A DNA stretch of 64,000 nt, from NCBI GenBank assembly GCA_964016875.1, contig OZ024724.1:36107786-36171785 (forward strand), read 5' to 3'. This document shows, piece after piece, positions 9,296 to 19,163 of the stretch. A program made the position numbers and the translations under genes. The stretch comes from Fallopia convolvulus. Its lineage: Eukaryota > Streptophyta > Magnoliopsida > Caryophyllales > Polygonaceae. The notes below the pieces were generated by a model, which was given only the letters and a program-made list of their open reading frames with translations, searched no databases and was not told the DNA's origin. Within the stretch, counting starts at the first letter, position 1. Every line of letters begins with the position of its first letter.

Positions 9296-12200
9296 CCCCC
9301 TTTCTTAGGGACTACATGGACCGGACTCACCCATTGGCTGTCCAAAATAGGAAATATGATCCCTGCATCAAGTAATTTAATAATTTCCTTTTTAACTACA
9401 TCTTTCATATTAGGATTTAATCTACGTTGATGCTCTATGGTGGGTTTATGATTATCCTCCATGTAAATCCTATGCATGCAAAGGGAAGGGGATATGCCAG
9501 TTATATCATCTAGGGAGTAGCCTATGGCTTTTCTATGCATCCTAAGCACATTCAGGAGTTTTCCTACTTCTTTATCTTTTAATCCAGCATTAATGATGAC
9601 AGGTAGAGTAGAATTAGGACCGAGGAATTCATACCTGAGGAAATCTGGCAAAGGTTTAAGTGTTGGGGACGGTTCGGCAGGGATTAGAATGGGCTCTTCT
9701 GGTTCCGTCTTCAATACTTCATGAAAGCATTCAAAAGCTGAGATCTCGCCATCTTCAGCTAGGGTCGTTAACGAACCTAGGTGGGTCGTTAACGAGCCTG
9801 CGTCTTCTGCCAGGAGAATCGGTAACGATGCTGGAGGATTCGTTACTGAGACTGCAGTGGTGATTTCTGCCCATCTTCGCCCTGAAATTTCATCATTGTA
9901 TGCTGATCTTCCTATGGGGTCTCCACATTCAATGATCTCCCTGTGGGTGTAGAGCATCTTGACTTCAGCTTTGTCGGGCTCCCTGGATTTTTTGAATTGG
10001 AATTCCGTCACCTCATCCCCAATTTTGAAAGTTAGGAGTCCTCTCCTAACATCGATTATGGCTCCTGCTGTAGCAAGGAATGGTCTTCCCAAAATAATAG
10101 GCACAACTGGATCTTCGGGCATTGTCATAACGATGAAGTCATTAGGAACAAAGAAATTGCCCACTTGAACTGGGAAATCTTCTAGCAGCCCTGTTGGTTT
10201 GATGCAAGATCCGTCTGCCATATAAAGTCGCATGTTGACAGGCTCTAGTGGTCCCATATTTGCTCTAGACCATATTGAGAGCGGAACAAGACTAGCACTG
10301 GCACCAAGATCGCATAAAGCCTTGAACTTGTGGTTGCCTATGCCGATTGTGATTGCAAACCTCCCGAGATCTCCAAGCTTTTCTGGAAGAGCTATGGATC
10401 TGACCTCGTCCTGCAGCTCTGTAATAGATCTTTTCCTGCTAATAATATCTTTCAAGAATTTTGTGTAAGCCGACATTTCGCTTAGGGTCTCAGCGAATGG
10501 GATGGAAATATTAATGCCCTGAAGAATTTTAACGAAACGCTTGAACTTACTCTCAGTAGAGTCCATAGATTTCTTAGTTGGAAATGGAAGAGTTTTCACC
10601 ATTCTCGGAACCAAGTTAGGCTCGAGAGGTGAGAGTACCGGGTCGACACTGGGGTCGTTTTGTGTCCTCGGCGGGTCGTTACCGACCCTGATAGGGTCGT
10701 TAACTACCTTGAGATTCAGAGGAAGGCTCGGATTAGAGAACTTACCTGTGGTAGGGTCGTCAGGGATCCTTGGAACCTCGTCATCCTGGCTTGTAGGCTG
10801 GGTACTAGCTCTCGTTGGCTCGTTAATGAGCTGGTTGGCGAGATCTTGTTCCTCCTTCTCTTCAGCTTGAACTCTCTCTGGTAGTGTCTTCCCACTCCTG
10901 AGGTGTACCGCTGCTATTTGGCCTCTAGGGTTCTCTTCGGGACGGCCCGGGAGTTGCCCTTGTGATCTTGGAATCCGTGCAACAAGGTCTCCTAGTTGGG
11001 AATCAACACTCCTCTTCCAAATATCGAACTCTCCCCATCTTTTATCCTGTCGGATCAGCTTGGCTTGGACGTCATTAACCTTGTTGTTCACTCCATTGAT
11101 GCTCTCTTTAATCTCCTGAACCCATGATGGCGTCTCCTGATGGCCTGGAGGTCGATATGGTGCAGGTCGTCTATCTTGTGGGGGCCCTGTGTAATTGTGA
11201 TTTGCATTCTGATTGCCCCATGGTGGATAGTTGCTTGACCTGTCATTATAATTAGGTTGGTTCATGTAGGGTCCTCTCATGTAATTCATCTCAGCGGTTC
11301 TAACCTGCTCAATGTTAGTGCAAGCAGAAGTACTATGCACAGAAGAACCACATTCTTGACATGATTGAGAGGATTTCAGAAAACTTACCTGTTTCCTCAA
11401 ATGGTTGACCTCATCTTGTAAGAATTGATTTTTAACATCGGGGTCAACTTCATCTCGGTTGGGCAAATAGAGACGTTTTTGAGTTTGTGGAGCCTGCTGA
11501 GTTCCGTACATAGCATCGTAATTCGCCAGCTTGTCCAACAGTTCCCACGCCTCTGTCGGGTTCATCTCTATAAAACCGCACGCAGTATGCGTGTTGATGC
11601 GGTTCTTGGTCTCCGCGTTGATACCCTGGAAAAAGATTTCTTGCAATACATATAAAGGTTGCCCATGAGTAGGGCATTGTCTAAGCATCTCTTTAAATCT
11701 TTCCCATGTTTCAACAAATGTTTCATTAGGCAACTGGTGATAAGAGGTGATGCGTTTCCTTAACTCTGTTGTCTTAGCAGGAGGGAAAAACTTTGTAAGA
11801 AATTGATCATACAAAGCTTTCCAAGTCTTGATAGACTTAGAAGGTAGGCTCTCTAACCAGTTCAGGGCCTTTCCAGTAAGTGACCATCTAAAAGCTTTTA
11901 ACAGAACATATTCTAGCGAGACACCTTCAGCAGCTATGGTGTCACATAAATCAAGAAAATTTCTAATATGCACCATAGGGCACTCAGCAGGTTTCCCTTC
12001 AAACTGAGCCCGTTTAATCAAGGATATAAATTGAGACTTGATCTCAAAAGGTTTCTCTATCGCAAGAAGCACAATAGGAGATTCTGGCACCCTCAGTTCC
12101 GGATGCATGTATTGCTTGGCATTCCTTGGATAGGCGTTTAGCTCTTCTTGCAGTCGAGCCTTGTCTGCGTCAGCGCCGTCCTTCTCGGCTTTCAGTGCCT

Positions 12201-12366
12201 CCATCTGGGTCCGGAGGATCTCTAACTCTCGAGCCATCTCTTCAGCTGTGGCCATGGCTCGGTTTTCTCGGAGTCGTCGGTGCAGGGAACGTTCGGGTTC
12301 TGAGTAATAACTGGAACTATCAAACTGAAGCCTTCTTCGTCCTACCGGCATACACTGAGAAAACAA
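9292..12366 (-). CDS. Athila gag-protease (plus N-terminus of RT)
   Basis: A 1024-codon ORF. The likely initiator is the Met of MPVGRR (residue 6), which copy 2 also has. An N-terminal coiled-coil-like stretch (about 40-80) precedes a retrotransposon capsid (gag) domain at about 95-290. A Cx2Cx4Hx4C zinc knuckle (CQEC...H...C) follows near residue 345. A long proline-rich linker then carries heptapeptide repeats such as VVNDPIR and VGNDPPR. The aspartic protease shows DLGAS in place of the usual DTGAS, as is common in Athila. The frame ends in the first RT residues (VPKKGG) at a stop caused by one missing G in a G-run. It would form virus-like particles and process the polyprotein. The linker contains the 21-bp phased DNA motif in two different reading frames. 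Confidence 0.92.
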   Translation of the reverse strand: MFSQCMPVGRRRLQFDSSSYYSEPERSLHRRLRENRAMATAEEMARELEILRTQMEALKAEKDGADADKARLQEELNAYPRNAKQYMHPELRVPESPIVLLAIEKPFEIKSQFISLIKRAQFEGKPAECPMVHIRNFLDLCDTIAAEGVSLEYVLLKAFRWSLTGKALNWLESLPSKSIKTWKALYDQFLTKFFPPAKTTELRKRITSYHQLPNETFVETWERFKEMLRQCPTHGQPLYVLQEIFFQGINAETKNRINTHTACGFIEMNPTEAWELLDKLANYDAMYGTQQAPQTQKRLYLPNRDEVDPDVKNQFLQDEVNHLRKQVSFLKSSQSCQECGSSVHSTSACTNIEQVRTAEMNYMRGPYMNQPNYNDRSSNYPPWGNQNANHNYTGPPQDRRPAPYRPPGHQETPSWVQEIKESINGVNNKVNDVQAKLIRQDKRWGEFDIWKRSVDSQLGDLVARIPRSQGQLPGRPEENPRGQIAAVHLRSGKTLPERVQAEEKEEQDLANQLINEPTRASTQPTSQDDEVPRIPDDPTTGKFSNPSLPLNLKVVNDPIRVGNDPPRTQNDPSVDPVLSPLEPNLVPRMVKTLPFPTKKSMDSTESKFKRFVKILQGINISIPFAETLSEMSAYTKFLKDIISRKRSITELQDEVRSIALPEKLGDLGRFAITIGIGNHKFKALCDLGASASLVPLSIWSRANMGPLEPVNMRLYMADGSCIKPTGLLEDFPVQVGNFFVPNDFIVMTMPEDPVVPIILGRPFLATAGAIIDVRRGLLTFKIGDEVTEFQFKKSREPDKAEVKMLYTHREIIECGDPIGRSAYNDEISGRRWAEITTAVSVTNPPASLPILLAEDAGSLTTHLGSLTTLAEDGEISAFECFHEVLKTEPEEPILIPAEPSPTLKPLPDFLRYEFLGPNSTLPVIINAGLKDKEVGKLLNVLRMHRKAIGYSLDDITGISPSLCMHRIYMEDNHKPTIEHQRRLNPNMKDVVKKEIIKLLDAGIIFPILDSQWVSPVHVVPKKGG
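9766..9848. repeat. Two phased palindrome pairs in gag-pro
   Basis: Exact CGTTAACG at 9766 and 9787, then CGGTAACG at 9820 and CGTTACTG at 9841; both pairs are 21 bp apart. The first pair is read as SLTT on the coding strand, not as VND. Confidence 0.8.
10656..10786. repeat. Phased palindrome run in the gag linker
   Basis: Variants at 10656 (CGTTTTGT), 10677 (CGTTACCG) and 10698 (CGTTAACT) lie 21 bp apart. Weaker relics at 10758 and 10779 are also 21 bp apart. On the coding strand they give heptads such as VVNDPIR and VGNDPPR. Confidence 0.7.
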
Positions 12367-12444
12367 ACAAAGAAAACAAAAATTAAAAACAAAAACGGGG
12401 TCGGGCTATTCCCGATCCCAAAGATAAACTAACAACTCGTTGCT

Positions 12445-12462
12445 TCCCCAACAACGGCGCCA
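12445..12462 (-). other. Primer-binding site, tRNA-Asp type
   Basis: On the plus strand the 18 bases ending GGCGCCA match the 3' end of plant tRNA-Asp at 16 of 18 positions. They lie 3 bp inside the 5' LTR. Athila copy 2 has a perfect 18/18 version at 37254-37271. Priming by tRNA-Asp is known for Athila-type elements. Confidence 0.9.
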
Positions 12463-12465
12463 ATT

Positions 12466-13973
12466 TGTTGATGAGGGTTTCTCGGCCAACAAATAAATTT
12501 GTAAGTCAAGACTCCGCTGAGTACAGTGGAGTCAGGATCGTTCCACAGGAAGCAAGGTTGTTTGTCTATCAATCTAATAAAAATAAAATCAAATCAAACA
12601 CAATCACTCACGAGATGCCTCGTTAACGACCTTGTCAGGATCGTTACCGAACCACCGAACACAAAAATACTAACTAACGACCTAATTAAATTCCAATTAA
12701 TACTCGATACCGAAGCAAGTATTCAGCAACGAAAATTTATCAGAAATAATTCAATTAAAACAAAAATCTAGGATAAGCGATACCACAACATAGCCAAGCA
12801 TAAGAATTTGTAAGAAGATAAGATCATGCCTTCAAATAGATAGAGTCATCAACTTTCATTGACTTAACAAGTAAATTAATCTACTTTCATAAACTAACTC
12901 ACTCAATTGCTTGTTTTGGATCTAAAGCTTGAAACTTTCGTTTTCAAACAATATCAACCTTCAAGTTACTAACTTTCTCTTTCAATCAAGTTAAAACTCA
13001 AATTACCTCAACTCTCGTTTCGGTATTAAGCACAACAAACAATCTCAATAAAGATAAAAGGCATTCAACACACAATCTTACTCATCAAACATGCTCAACT
13101 ATGCCGGGCTCAACCCCGACCCTAGAAAAATAGACTACTCACTACTCATGATTAAGAAACTAAAAACTTCAACAAAAACAAACATTGAAACAAAACTCAA
13201 ACTTAAATTACCACAAAAATATCGTCTTATAGAGACTCAGAAGAAAACTAAACAAAACAATCACCGAACCACAAAACTCGATCAACGAACCTCGGAAACC
13301 GTCGTCACCGAACCTCGTCACCGACTTCCGATCCGGTTCTCTCTCCTTCGGTCCTCCTCCAAATCTAGCTCTAAAATTCGACTCCAAAATTAAGCCCCCC
13401 TTTCTTTGCTAGATAGAAGGGTATTTATACTAGAAAATCCTAAAAAATTAAAAAGGCTAAGAGATAAAAACTTTCCTAAAAAGATAGAAACAATCTCTAA
13501 AAGATAGAAACAAAATCTAGAAAGATATTAAACCCTAAAATACATATTCTAATAACCCATAAAGATTCTAAAAAGATACTCAACCGATACGGAAATAAAT
13601 TCCCGCTCAGGATCGGTGAATAATAAAGATAATACTCGAAATCTTTCTCTTCGTGGCCTCGTAAACGACCCTTCACAGCCTCGTTAACGAGCCTGGGCTT
13701 TGTTTTCTTCAACACCTCCTCTTGTACTCTTAAGTCTTGACTTCTTAAATCTTGCACTTACCCGTCCTTCACTGTGATGCTCCAAATTTAGCTCCATTTA
13801 GCTCCTTTTCTCACTAAAATCTGCAAAATACACAAAATAGCGTAGATTCCACTCTTTTCGTAGATTTATGCAAAACTAACTCAAAATACTCAAAGCTAAA
13901 TCTAAACTAGACAAAACTAAACCTAATAAGTAAAGAAAACCTATCAAAAACTATACTAAAAATGAGAACATCA
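12466..13973 (-). repeat. 5' LTR of Athila copy 1
   Basis: This 1508-bp LTR differs from 450-1958 at scattered single positions. It should carry the promoter for the element's minus-strand genomic RNA. CGTTAACG words lie at 12621 and 13682. A third word, intact at 1645 in the partner LTR, is mutated here to CGTAAACG. Confidence 0.95.
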
Positions 13974-14178
13974 CTCCACAATCCCAACATGTTTGGTAGT
14001 ATTCTCCCATATAGCAATTGGGATGGAAACACTGAAGCCTAAGACTCTCAACCTTTTCTTTGTTAAGGTCCTTATTCTCAATTCTTTCGGGTGAAATTCC
14101 GTATTTTTTTAATTGGTCACAAGTTGATGATGTTCGAAGTAGGTGTGGCCAAAGTTGGTTGATTGCCCTCCCTGGAGG
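13974..14178 (-). pseudogene. Proximal part of the split zinc-knuckle-like frame
   Basis: An open minus-strand frame of about 68 codons runs from just after a TAA at 14179-14181 to the Athila junction and continues at 449. It includes LRLQCFHPNC and CWDCG, a pair of Cys-rich motifs. No start codon or confident family is seen. The bases around 14165 could hold a splice acceptor, but this is weak. Most likely it is a fragment of an older element. Confidence 0.4.
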
Positions 14179-14191
14179 TTAGAGTGACATG

Positions 14192-14325
14192 TAGGGGTGC
14201 TCAACGGGTTGACCCGCAAAAAAAAATCTATTGACCCACAACTCAACACGAAGCCTGACCCGCGAGTTGCAGGTTTTACGGGTCGACTCGTACCCCACAA
14301 GTAGGGGTGCTCAACGGGTCGACCC
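14192..14325. repeat. Duplicated GTAGGGGTGCTCAACGGGT word
   Basis: The word GTAGGGGTGCTCAACGGGT, followed by GACCCG-type sequence, occurs near 14192 and again near 14301 in direct orientation. Related GACCCG-rich sequence continues at about 14660-14780. This resembles termini of widespread plant MITE-type repeats; no complete element boundaries could be set. Confidence 0.45.
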
Positions 14326-14354
14326 GACCCACTCATGATCCACAAGTAATATAA

Positions 14355-14612
14355 TACATCTTCTGTTTAGTTCTACTTGTCCTTCTAAACTGAATTTTTT
14401 GTTTAGTTCTATTTGTGCTTGTAGGTATTTTATCCAAAATTTTCAATATTACCCTTTGTATTACTCAATCAAAAGCAAAACACATCTAATGAATTTACCA
14501 TTCACCTTTTTCCAATATGAATTTAACATGGGTAATTTGGTAAGGTTAGAACATGTCTTAATATATGTGCATTAGGCTATAAAGGATAAGTAGAACTAAA
14601 CGGAGGAAGTAA
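14355..14612. mobile_element. Stowaway-like MITE
   Basis: About 258 bp bounded by imperfect inverted repeats of about 30 bp sharing GTTTAGTTCTACTT (left) and its reverse complement AAGTAGAACTAAAC (right). The right end reads CGGAGGAAGT, typical of Tc1/mariner-type plant MITEs. No coding capacity. It sits inside the GACCCG-rich repeat. Confidence 0.6.
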
Positions 14613-14779
14613 TTTTTTTTACTATTTTACTCTTTAATGAAATAATATAATAATTAAAAAAAGTTGTGGGTCTTGTGTTTCTACCCGTAATCTGGCGACT
14701 TTAACCCGACCCACAATCCGAAAATGAAAAAAAAGCGACCCGTAATCCAATCCGCAAATTACGGTCGAGTCAGTGTGGG

Positions 14780-14945
14780 TTGCAGACGACCGAACCGGAC
14801 ATCGGTTAACCGGAACTTCGGTTAACCGGAACTTCGGTTAGTAATTTTCAATAACCATAACCGTACCGTTCGTTATCGGTTAACCGTTAAAGGTTAACCG
14901 TAAAATTCGGTACGGTTTATCAGTTAACCGATTTATTTTATTTTA
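14780..14945. repeat. CGGTTAACCG-rich block, left part
   Basis: Repeated CGGTTAACCG and related words. A matching block lies at about 18840-19013 and ends TACCCAGCCCC, like the terminus of a common plant hAT-type MITE. I infer that one CGGTTAACCG-rich element was split by the insertion of the 15.1-18.8 kb units. Confidence 0.5.
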
Positions 14946-15130
14946 TTTTATTTTTAATCAATAATCAGATTTTTAATACAAAAAATTATCTTATTTTTTA
15001 ATAAAACTAAATGGGGAAGATTTTTATAACAATTGTTTTTCGGTCTTATGATGTGCATGTGATAACAATTTTATCTACAACTGATGGATGAATGTTATAT
15101 TATACATATAAATTGGCATTAAAATATGAA

Positions 15131-16654
15131 AAAGAGTCCCGTGCGAATGGGCGCTTGTGTGAGAAATAAGAATGAATCTCGCTCGTTCATTCCAAAATAT
15201 CAACGGCCCTGATTAAACATTCATTAAAAAAAATACGGCATGAGCGAATTTTTCCCGTATTATTCGCGTATTTTTCAATAAAATATGACACGGACGAATT
15301 TTTCCCGTATTATTCACGAATTTTTCGAAAAACACGTTTTTATGAGACGCGTCCAGTTTGTTCATCAGAAATAGCGATTTGTTCATCAATATTCACCAAT
15401 TATTCATCAATACTAACTAATTGTGCATTGAGTTTTTGATAACATTGTTCATCGATTTCGAACTTTTTTAATTTTTAATTTTATTTTTTAACCTCATTTA
15501 TGTGTTGGAATACAATATTATGTAATTTTTTATGCACATATAATTAGTTTCGATATACCCATATTTGTTCATTGATATACTCGTATTTGTTCATTGATAT
15601 ACCTCTATTTGTTCATTGATATACCCATGGTATACCATTATTTGTTCATTTATATACTTCGTTTTTGTTCATTGGTATACCATTATTTGTTCATTGATCG
15701 ATATACCCTATTTGTTCATGGATATATCATTATTTGTTCTGTTCATTATTATACCCTTATTTGTGAATTGAAATAAACTTATGTTTTATGTGTCAATGCT
15801 ATCAACTTGTACATTTAGGACTATTAATACCATCAACTTGTACATTTAGGACTATCTATTTGTGCATTTTTTGCATTTATTTTGTGCTTTAAGGCTAACT
15901 TGTCGATACGAATGAAGTGATCAATATAGTACTAAAATAAGATAAGTTTGATGTAGAAACTTGAATGCAAAAGATAATAGATAAAGAATTTGACTTTACA
16001 ATAATATGGTGTATGCTAAGAGAACGAGATAGCAACAAGTCGAAGAGGAGTGCTTGTGCCTTATTTAGCTATGAACAAATTGATGTTATTAATGAACAAA
16101 TATGCATATAGCAATAAACAAATTGAGGTTACTAGTGAACAAATATGCATCTAGTAATAAACAATTATATGAAAAAGGCAATGAACAAATATGCATAAAC
16201 AAGTGAACAAATTGATGTTACTAATGAACAAATATGCACAAACTGATGAACAAATATGTTAAAATCAATGAATAAATATTTTTCGTTTTTTATGAACAAA
16301 ATCACAATATTGATGGACATAATTGCATGTAATTTTTATACATATTTGTTCATTTTTTATGTACAAACAATAGATTTTTGATGCACAAGCAATAGTTTAT
16401 TTATGCACAAAATCACAGTTTTGATGAACAAGATCACAATTTTGATGAACAAATCCACATTACTGATGAACAAATCCACAATACTGATGAACAATCTGGG
16501 CGCGTGTCCTATTTCCGTTTTTTTCAAAAATACGCCAATAATTCTCCCGTGCCGTTTTTTCCCTTTTTAAGTGAAATGATCAGCGTCTTTGATTTTTCTT
16601 GATCTAACGGCTCCTGTTCTTTCTTATTTCGCACCTGGACGCCCATTCGCACCT
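15131..16654 (+). repeat. Foldback-like repeat unit A
   Basis: A 1.5-kb unit with inverted ends: GTGCGAATGGGCGC near 15141 and its complement CGCCCATTCGCAC near 16653, each next to a TTCTTATTTCGCAC-type sequence. The first half is full of TTTGTTCATTGATATAC and the second half of its complement, ATGAACAAATATGCAT. No transposase is present. The short ORFs here are translations of the repeat. Confidence 0.65.
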
Positions 16655-16660
16655 AAAAAA

Positions 16661-17563
16661 TTGCATGCAATATGTTCATCAATATTGTGATTTTGTTCAT
16701 AAAAAACGAAAAATATTTATTCATTGGTTTTGGCATATTTGTTCATCGGTTTGTGTATATTTGTTCATTAGTAACATCAATTTGTTCACTGGTTTATGCA
16801 TATTTGTTCATTGCCTTTTTCATATAATTGTTCATTACTAGATGCATATTTGTTCACTAGTAACCTCAATTTGTTCATTGCAATATGCATATTTGTTCAT
16901 TAATAACATCAATTTGTTCATTGCTATATGCATATTTGGTCATATCAATGAACAAATAAGGGTATATCCATGAACAAATAGGGTATATCAATGAACAAAT
17001 AGGGTATACCAATGAACAAAAGAGAAGTATACTAATGAACAAATAATGGTATACCATGGGTATATCAATGAACAAATAGGGGTATATCAATGAACAAATA
17101 CGAATATATCAATGAACAAATATGGGTATATCAAAACTAATTATATGTGCATAAAAAACTACATAAATATTGTATTCCTACACATAAATAAGGTTAAAAA
17201 AATAAAATTAAAAATTAAAAAAGTTCGAAATCAATGAACAATGTTATTAAAAACTCAATGCACAATTAGTTAGTATTGATGAACACTTGGTGAATATTGA
17301 TGAACAAATCGCTATTTCTGATGAACAAATTGGACGCGTCTCATAAAAACGTATTTTTCGAAAAATTCGTGAATAATTCGGGAAAAATTCGTCCGTGTCG
17401 TATTTTATTGAAAAATACGCGAATAATATGGGAAAAATTCGCCCGTGCCGTTTTTTATTTTTTTAAATGAATGTTTAATTAGGGACGTTGATTTTTTGAA
17501 ATGAACAATCGAGATTTATTCTTATTTCGCACACAGGCGACCATTCGCACGTGACTCTTTTTC
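16661..17563 (-). repeat. Foldback-like repeat unit B (inverted, truncated)
   Basis: Reverse-complement copy of the first two thirds of unit A, cut at TTGCATGCAA. It is the left arm of a long inverted repeat with unit C, with a spacer of about 35 bp. Confidence 0.65.
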
Positions 17564-17597
17564 AATATATAATTCCCTTTTTAAAAACATATAATGA

Positions 17598-18802
17598 AGA
17601 AGAGTCACGTGCGATTGGTCACCTGTGTGCGAAATAAGAATAAATCTCGATCGTTCATTCTAAAAAAAATCAACGTCCCTGATTAAACATTCATTTAAAA
17701 AAAATCAAAAACGGCACGGGCGAATTTTTCCCGTATTATTCGCGTATTTTTCAATAAAATACGACACGGACGAATTTTTCCTGAATTATTCATGAAATTT
17801 TCGAAAAATACGTTTTTATGAGACGTGCCCAGTTTGTACATCAGAAATAGCGATTTGTTCATCAATATTCACCAATTGTTCATCAGTACTAACTAATTGT
17901 GCATTGAGTTTTTGATAACATTGTTCATTGATTTCGAACTTTTTTAATTTTTAATTTTATTTTTTAACCTTATTTATGTGTAGGAATACAATATTTTATG
18001 TAGTTTTTTATGCACATATAATTAGTTTTGATATACCCATATTTGTTCATTGATATATTCGTATTTGTTCATTGATATACCCCTATTTGTTCATCGATAT
18101 ACCCATGATATACCATTATTTGTCATTAGTATACTTCTTTTTTGTTCATTGGTATACCCTATTTGTTCATTGATATACCCTATTTGTTCATGGATATACC
18201 CTTGTTTTGATATGACCAAATATGCATATAGCAATGAACAAATTGATGTTATTAATGAACAAATATGCATATAACAATGAACAAATTGAGATTACTAGTG
18301 AACAAATATGCATCTAGTAATGAACAATTATATGAAAAAGGCAATGAACAAATATGCATAAACCAGTGAACAATTTGATGTTACTAATGAACAAATATGC
18401 ACAAACCGATGAACAAATATGCCAAAATCAATGAATAATTTTCGTTTTTTGTGAACAAAATCACAATGTTGATGAACATATTGCATGTAATTTTGATACA
18501 CATTTGTTCATTTTTTATGTACAAACTATAGATTTTTGATGCACAAGCAATGGTTTATTTAAGCACAAAATCACAGTTTTGATGAACAAATCCACATTAC
18601 TGATGAACAAATCCACAATACTGATGAACAATCTGGGCGCGTGCCCTATTTCCGTTTTTTTCAAAAATACGCGAATAATTCGTCAATAATTCGCCCGTGC
18701 CGTTTTTCCCCTTTTTAAGTGAAATGATCAGTGCCTTTGATTTTTCTTGCTCCAACGGCTCCTGTTCTTTCTTATTTCGCACCTGGGCGCCCATTCGCAC
18801 CT
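17598..18802 (+). repeat. Foldback-like repeat unit C
   Basis: A 1.2-kb copy in the same orientation as unit A with several internal losses. It starts AGAGTCACGTGCGA and ends CGCCCATTCGCACC. Its first 0.9 kb is the reverse complement of unit B. Confidence 0.65.
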
Positions 18803-18839
18803 GAACCGGACTCAACATATAATATATATTAAAAATATT

Positions 18840-19013
18840 ATCTGTTCATCGGTTAACCGCCCGTGAGAATATTAATAACAGTATCCGAACAGTTGAACCG
18901 TTAAAAGTATCGATCGGTTAACCGTAACCGCTTAAAAAAAAATTCAATTCGGTTAACCGTAAAAAGTGATCGGTTTGTCAGTTTTTCGGTTACGATTTTT
19001 TTTACCCAGCCCC
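18840..19013. repeat. CGGTTAACCG-rich block, right part
   Basis: Counterpart of 14780-14945, ending CGGTTACG...TACCCAGCCCC. It lies about 150 bp upstream of the FLD start codon, so it borders or forms part of the FLD promoter. Confidence 0.5.
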
Positions 19014-19163
19014 AGTGACATGAGTCGGTCACGAATCAGACGCTCATCCGGACCCAATTGTACCAGCCCTAGTGCGCAAATGACGCGACTCTGAATTCCT
19101 CCTCTCATCGCCAAATCCCTACTCCGATTGATTACCTTCCCCCTTCATTGCTTAAAGAAAATA

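Larger units (their letters stand above)
450..13973 (-). mobile_element. Complete Athila-type Ty3/gypsy retrotransposon (copy 1)
   Basis: A 13.5-kb element bounded by two near-identical LTRs (450-1958 and 12466-13973), each starting TG and ending CA. It is flanked by a perfect 5-bp target duplication CTCCA (445-449 and 13974-13978). In element order (minus strand) it carries a tRNA-Asp-type primer site, gag-protease with the start of RT, RT-RNaseH-integrase, an ATHILA-family ORF, a polypurine tract and the 3' LTR. The RT and integrase sequences and the extra downstream ORF are typical of the Athila lineage. LTR differences counted by eye are roughly 15-20 in 1.5 kb, so the insertion is young. 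All three ORFs are long; the visible lesion is a 1-base frameshift in a G-run inside RT (9292-9295). Confidence 0.95.

Noticed and set aside
15594..18274. Short ORFs rich in Ile, Tyr, Phe and Leu (for example at 15594, 16875 and 18050) that look like membrane peptides
   Set aside because: They are translations of the repeated TTTGTTCATTGATATAC words and recur with the repeat; no start context or conserved protein.
15550..18600. Regularly repeated short words suggesting a CRISPR-like array
   Set aside because: Spacing is irregular, the words occur on both strands as complements, there are no unique spacers, and the DNA is plant nuclear.
14780..19013. CGGTTAACCG words near FLD as members of the Athila CGTTAACG motif family
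   Set aside because: Both share GTTAAC, but the flanks differ (CGG...CCG versus GTCG...CGAC), there is no 21-bp phasing, and the words belong to a separate MITE-type repeat.
19128..19163. Upstream extension of FLD from 19128
   Set aside because: The codon at 19128 is TTG; the first ATG in good context is at 19164.
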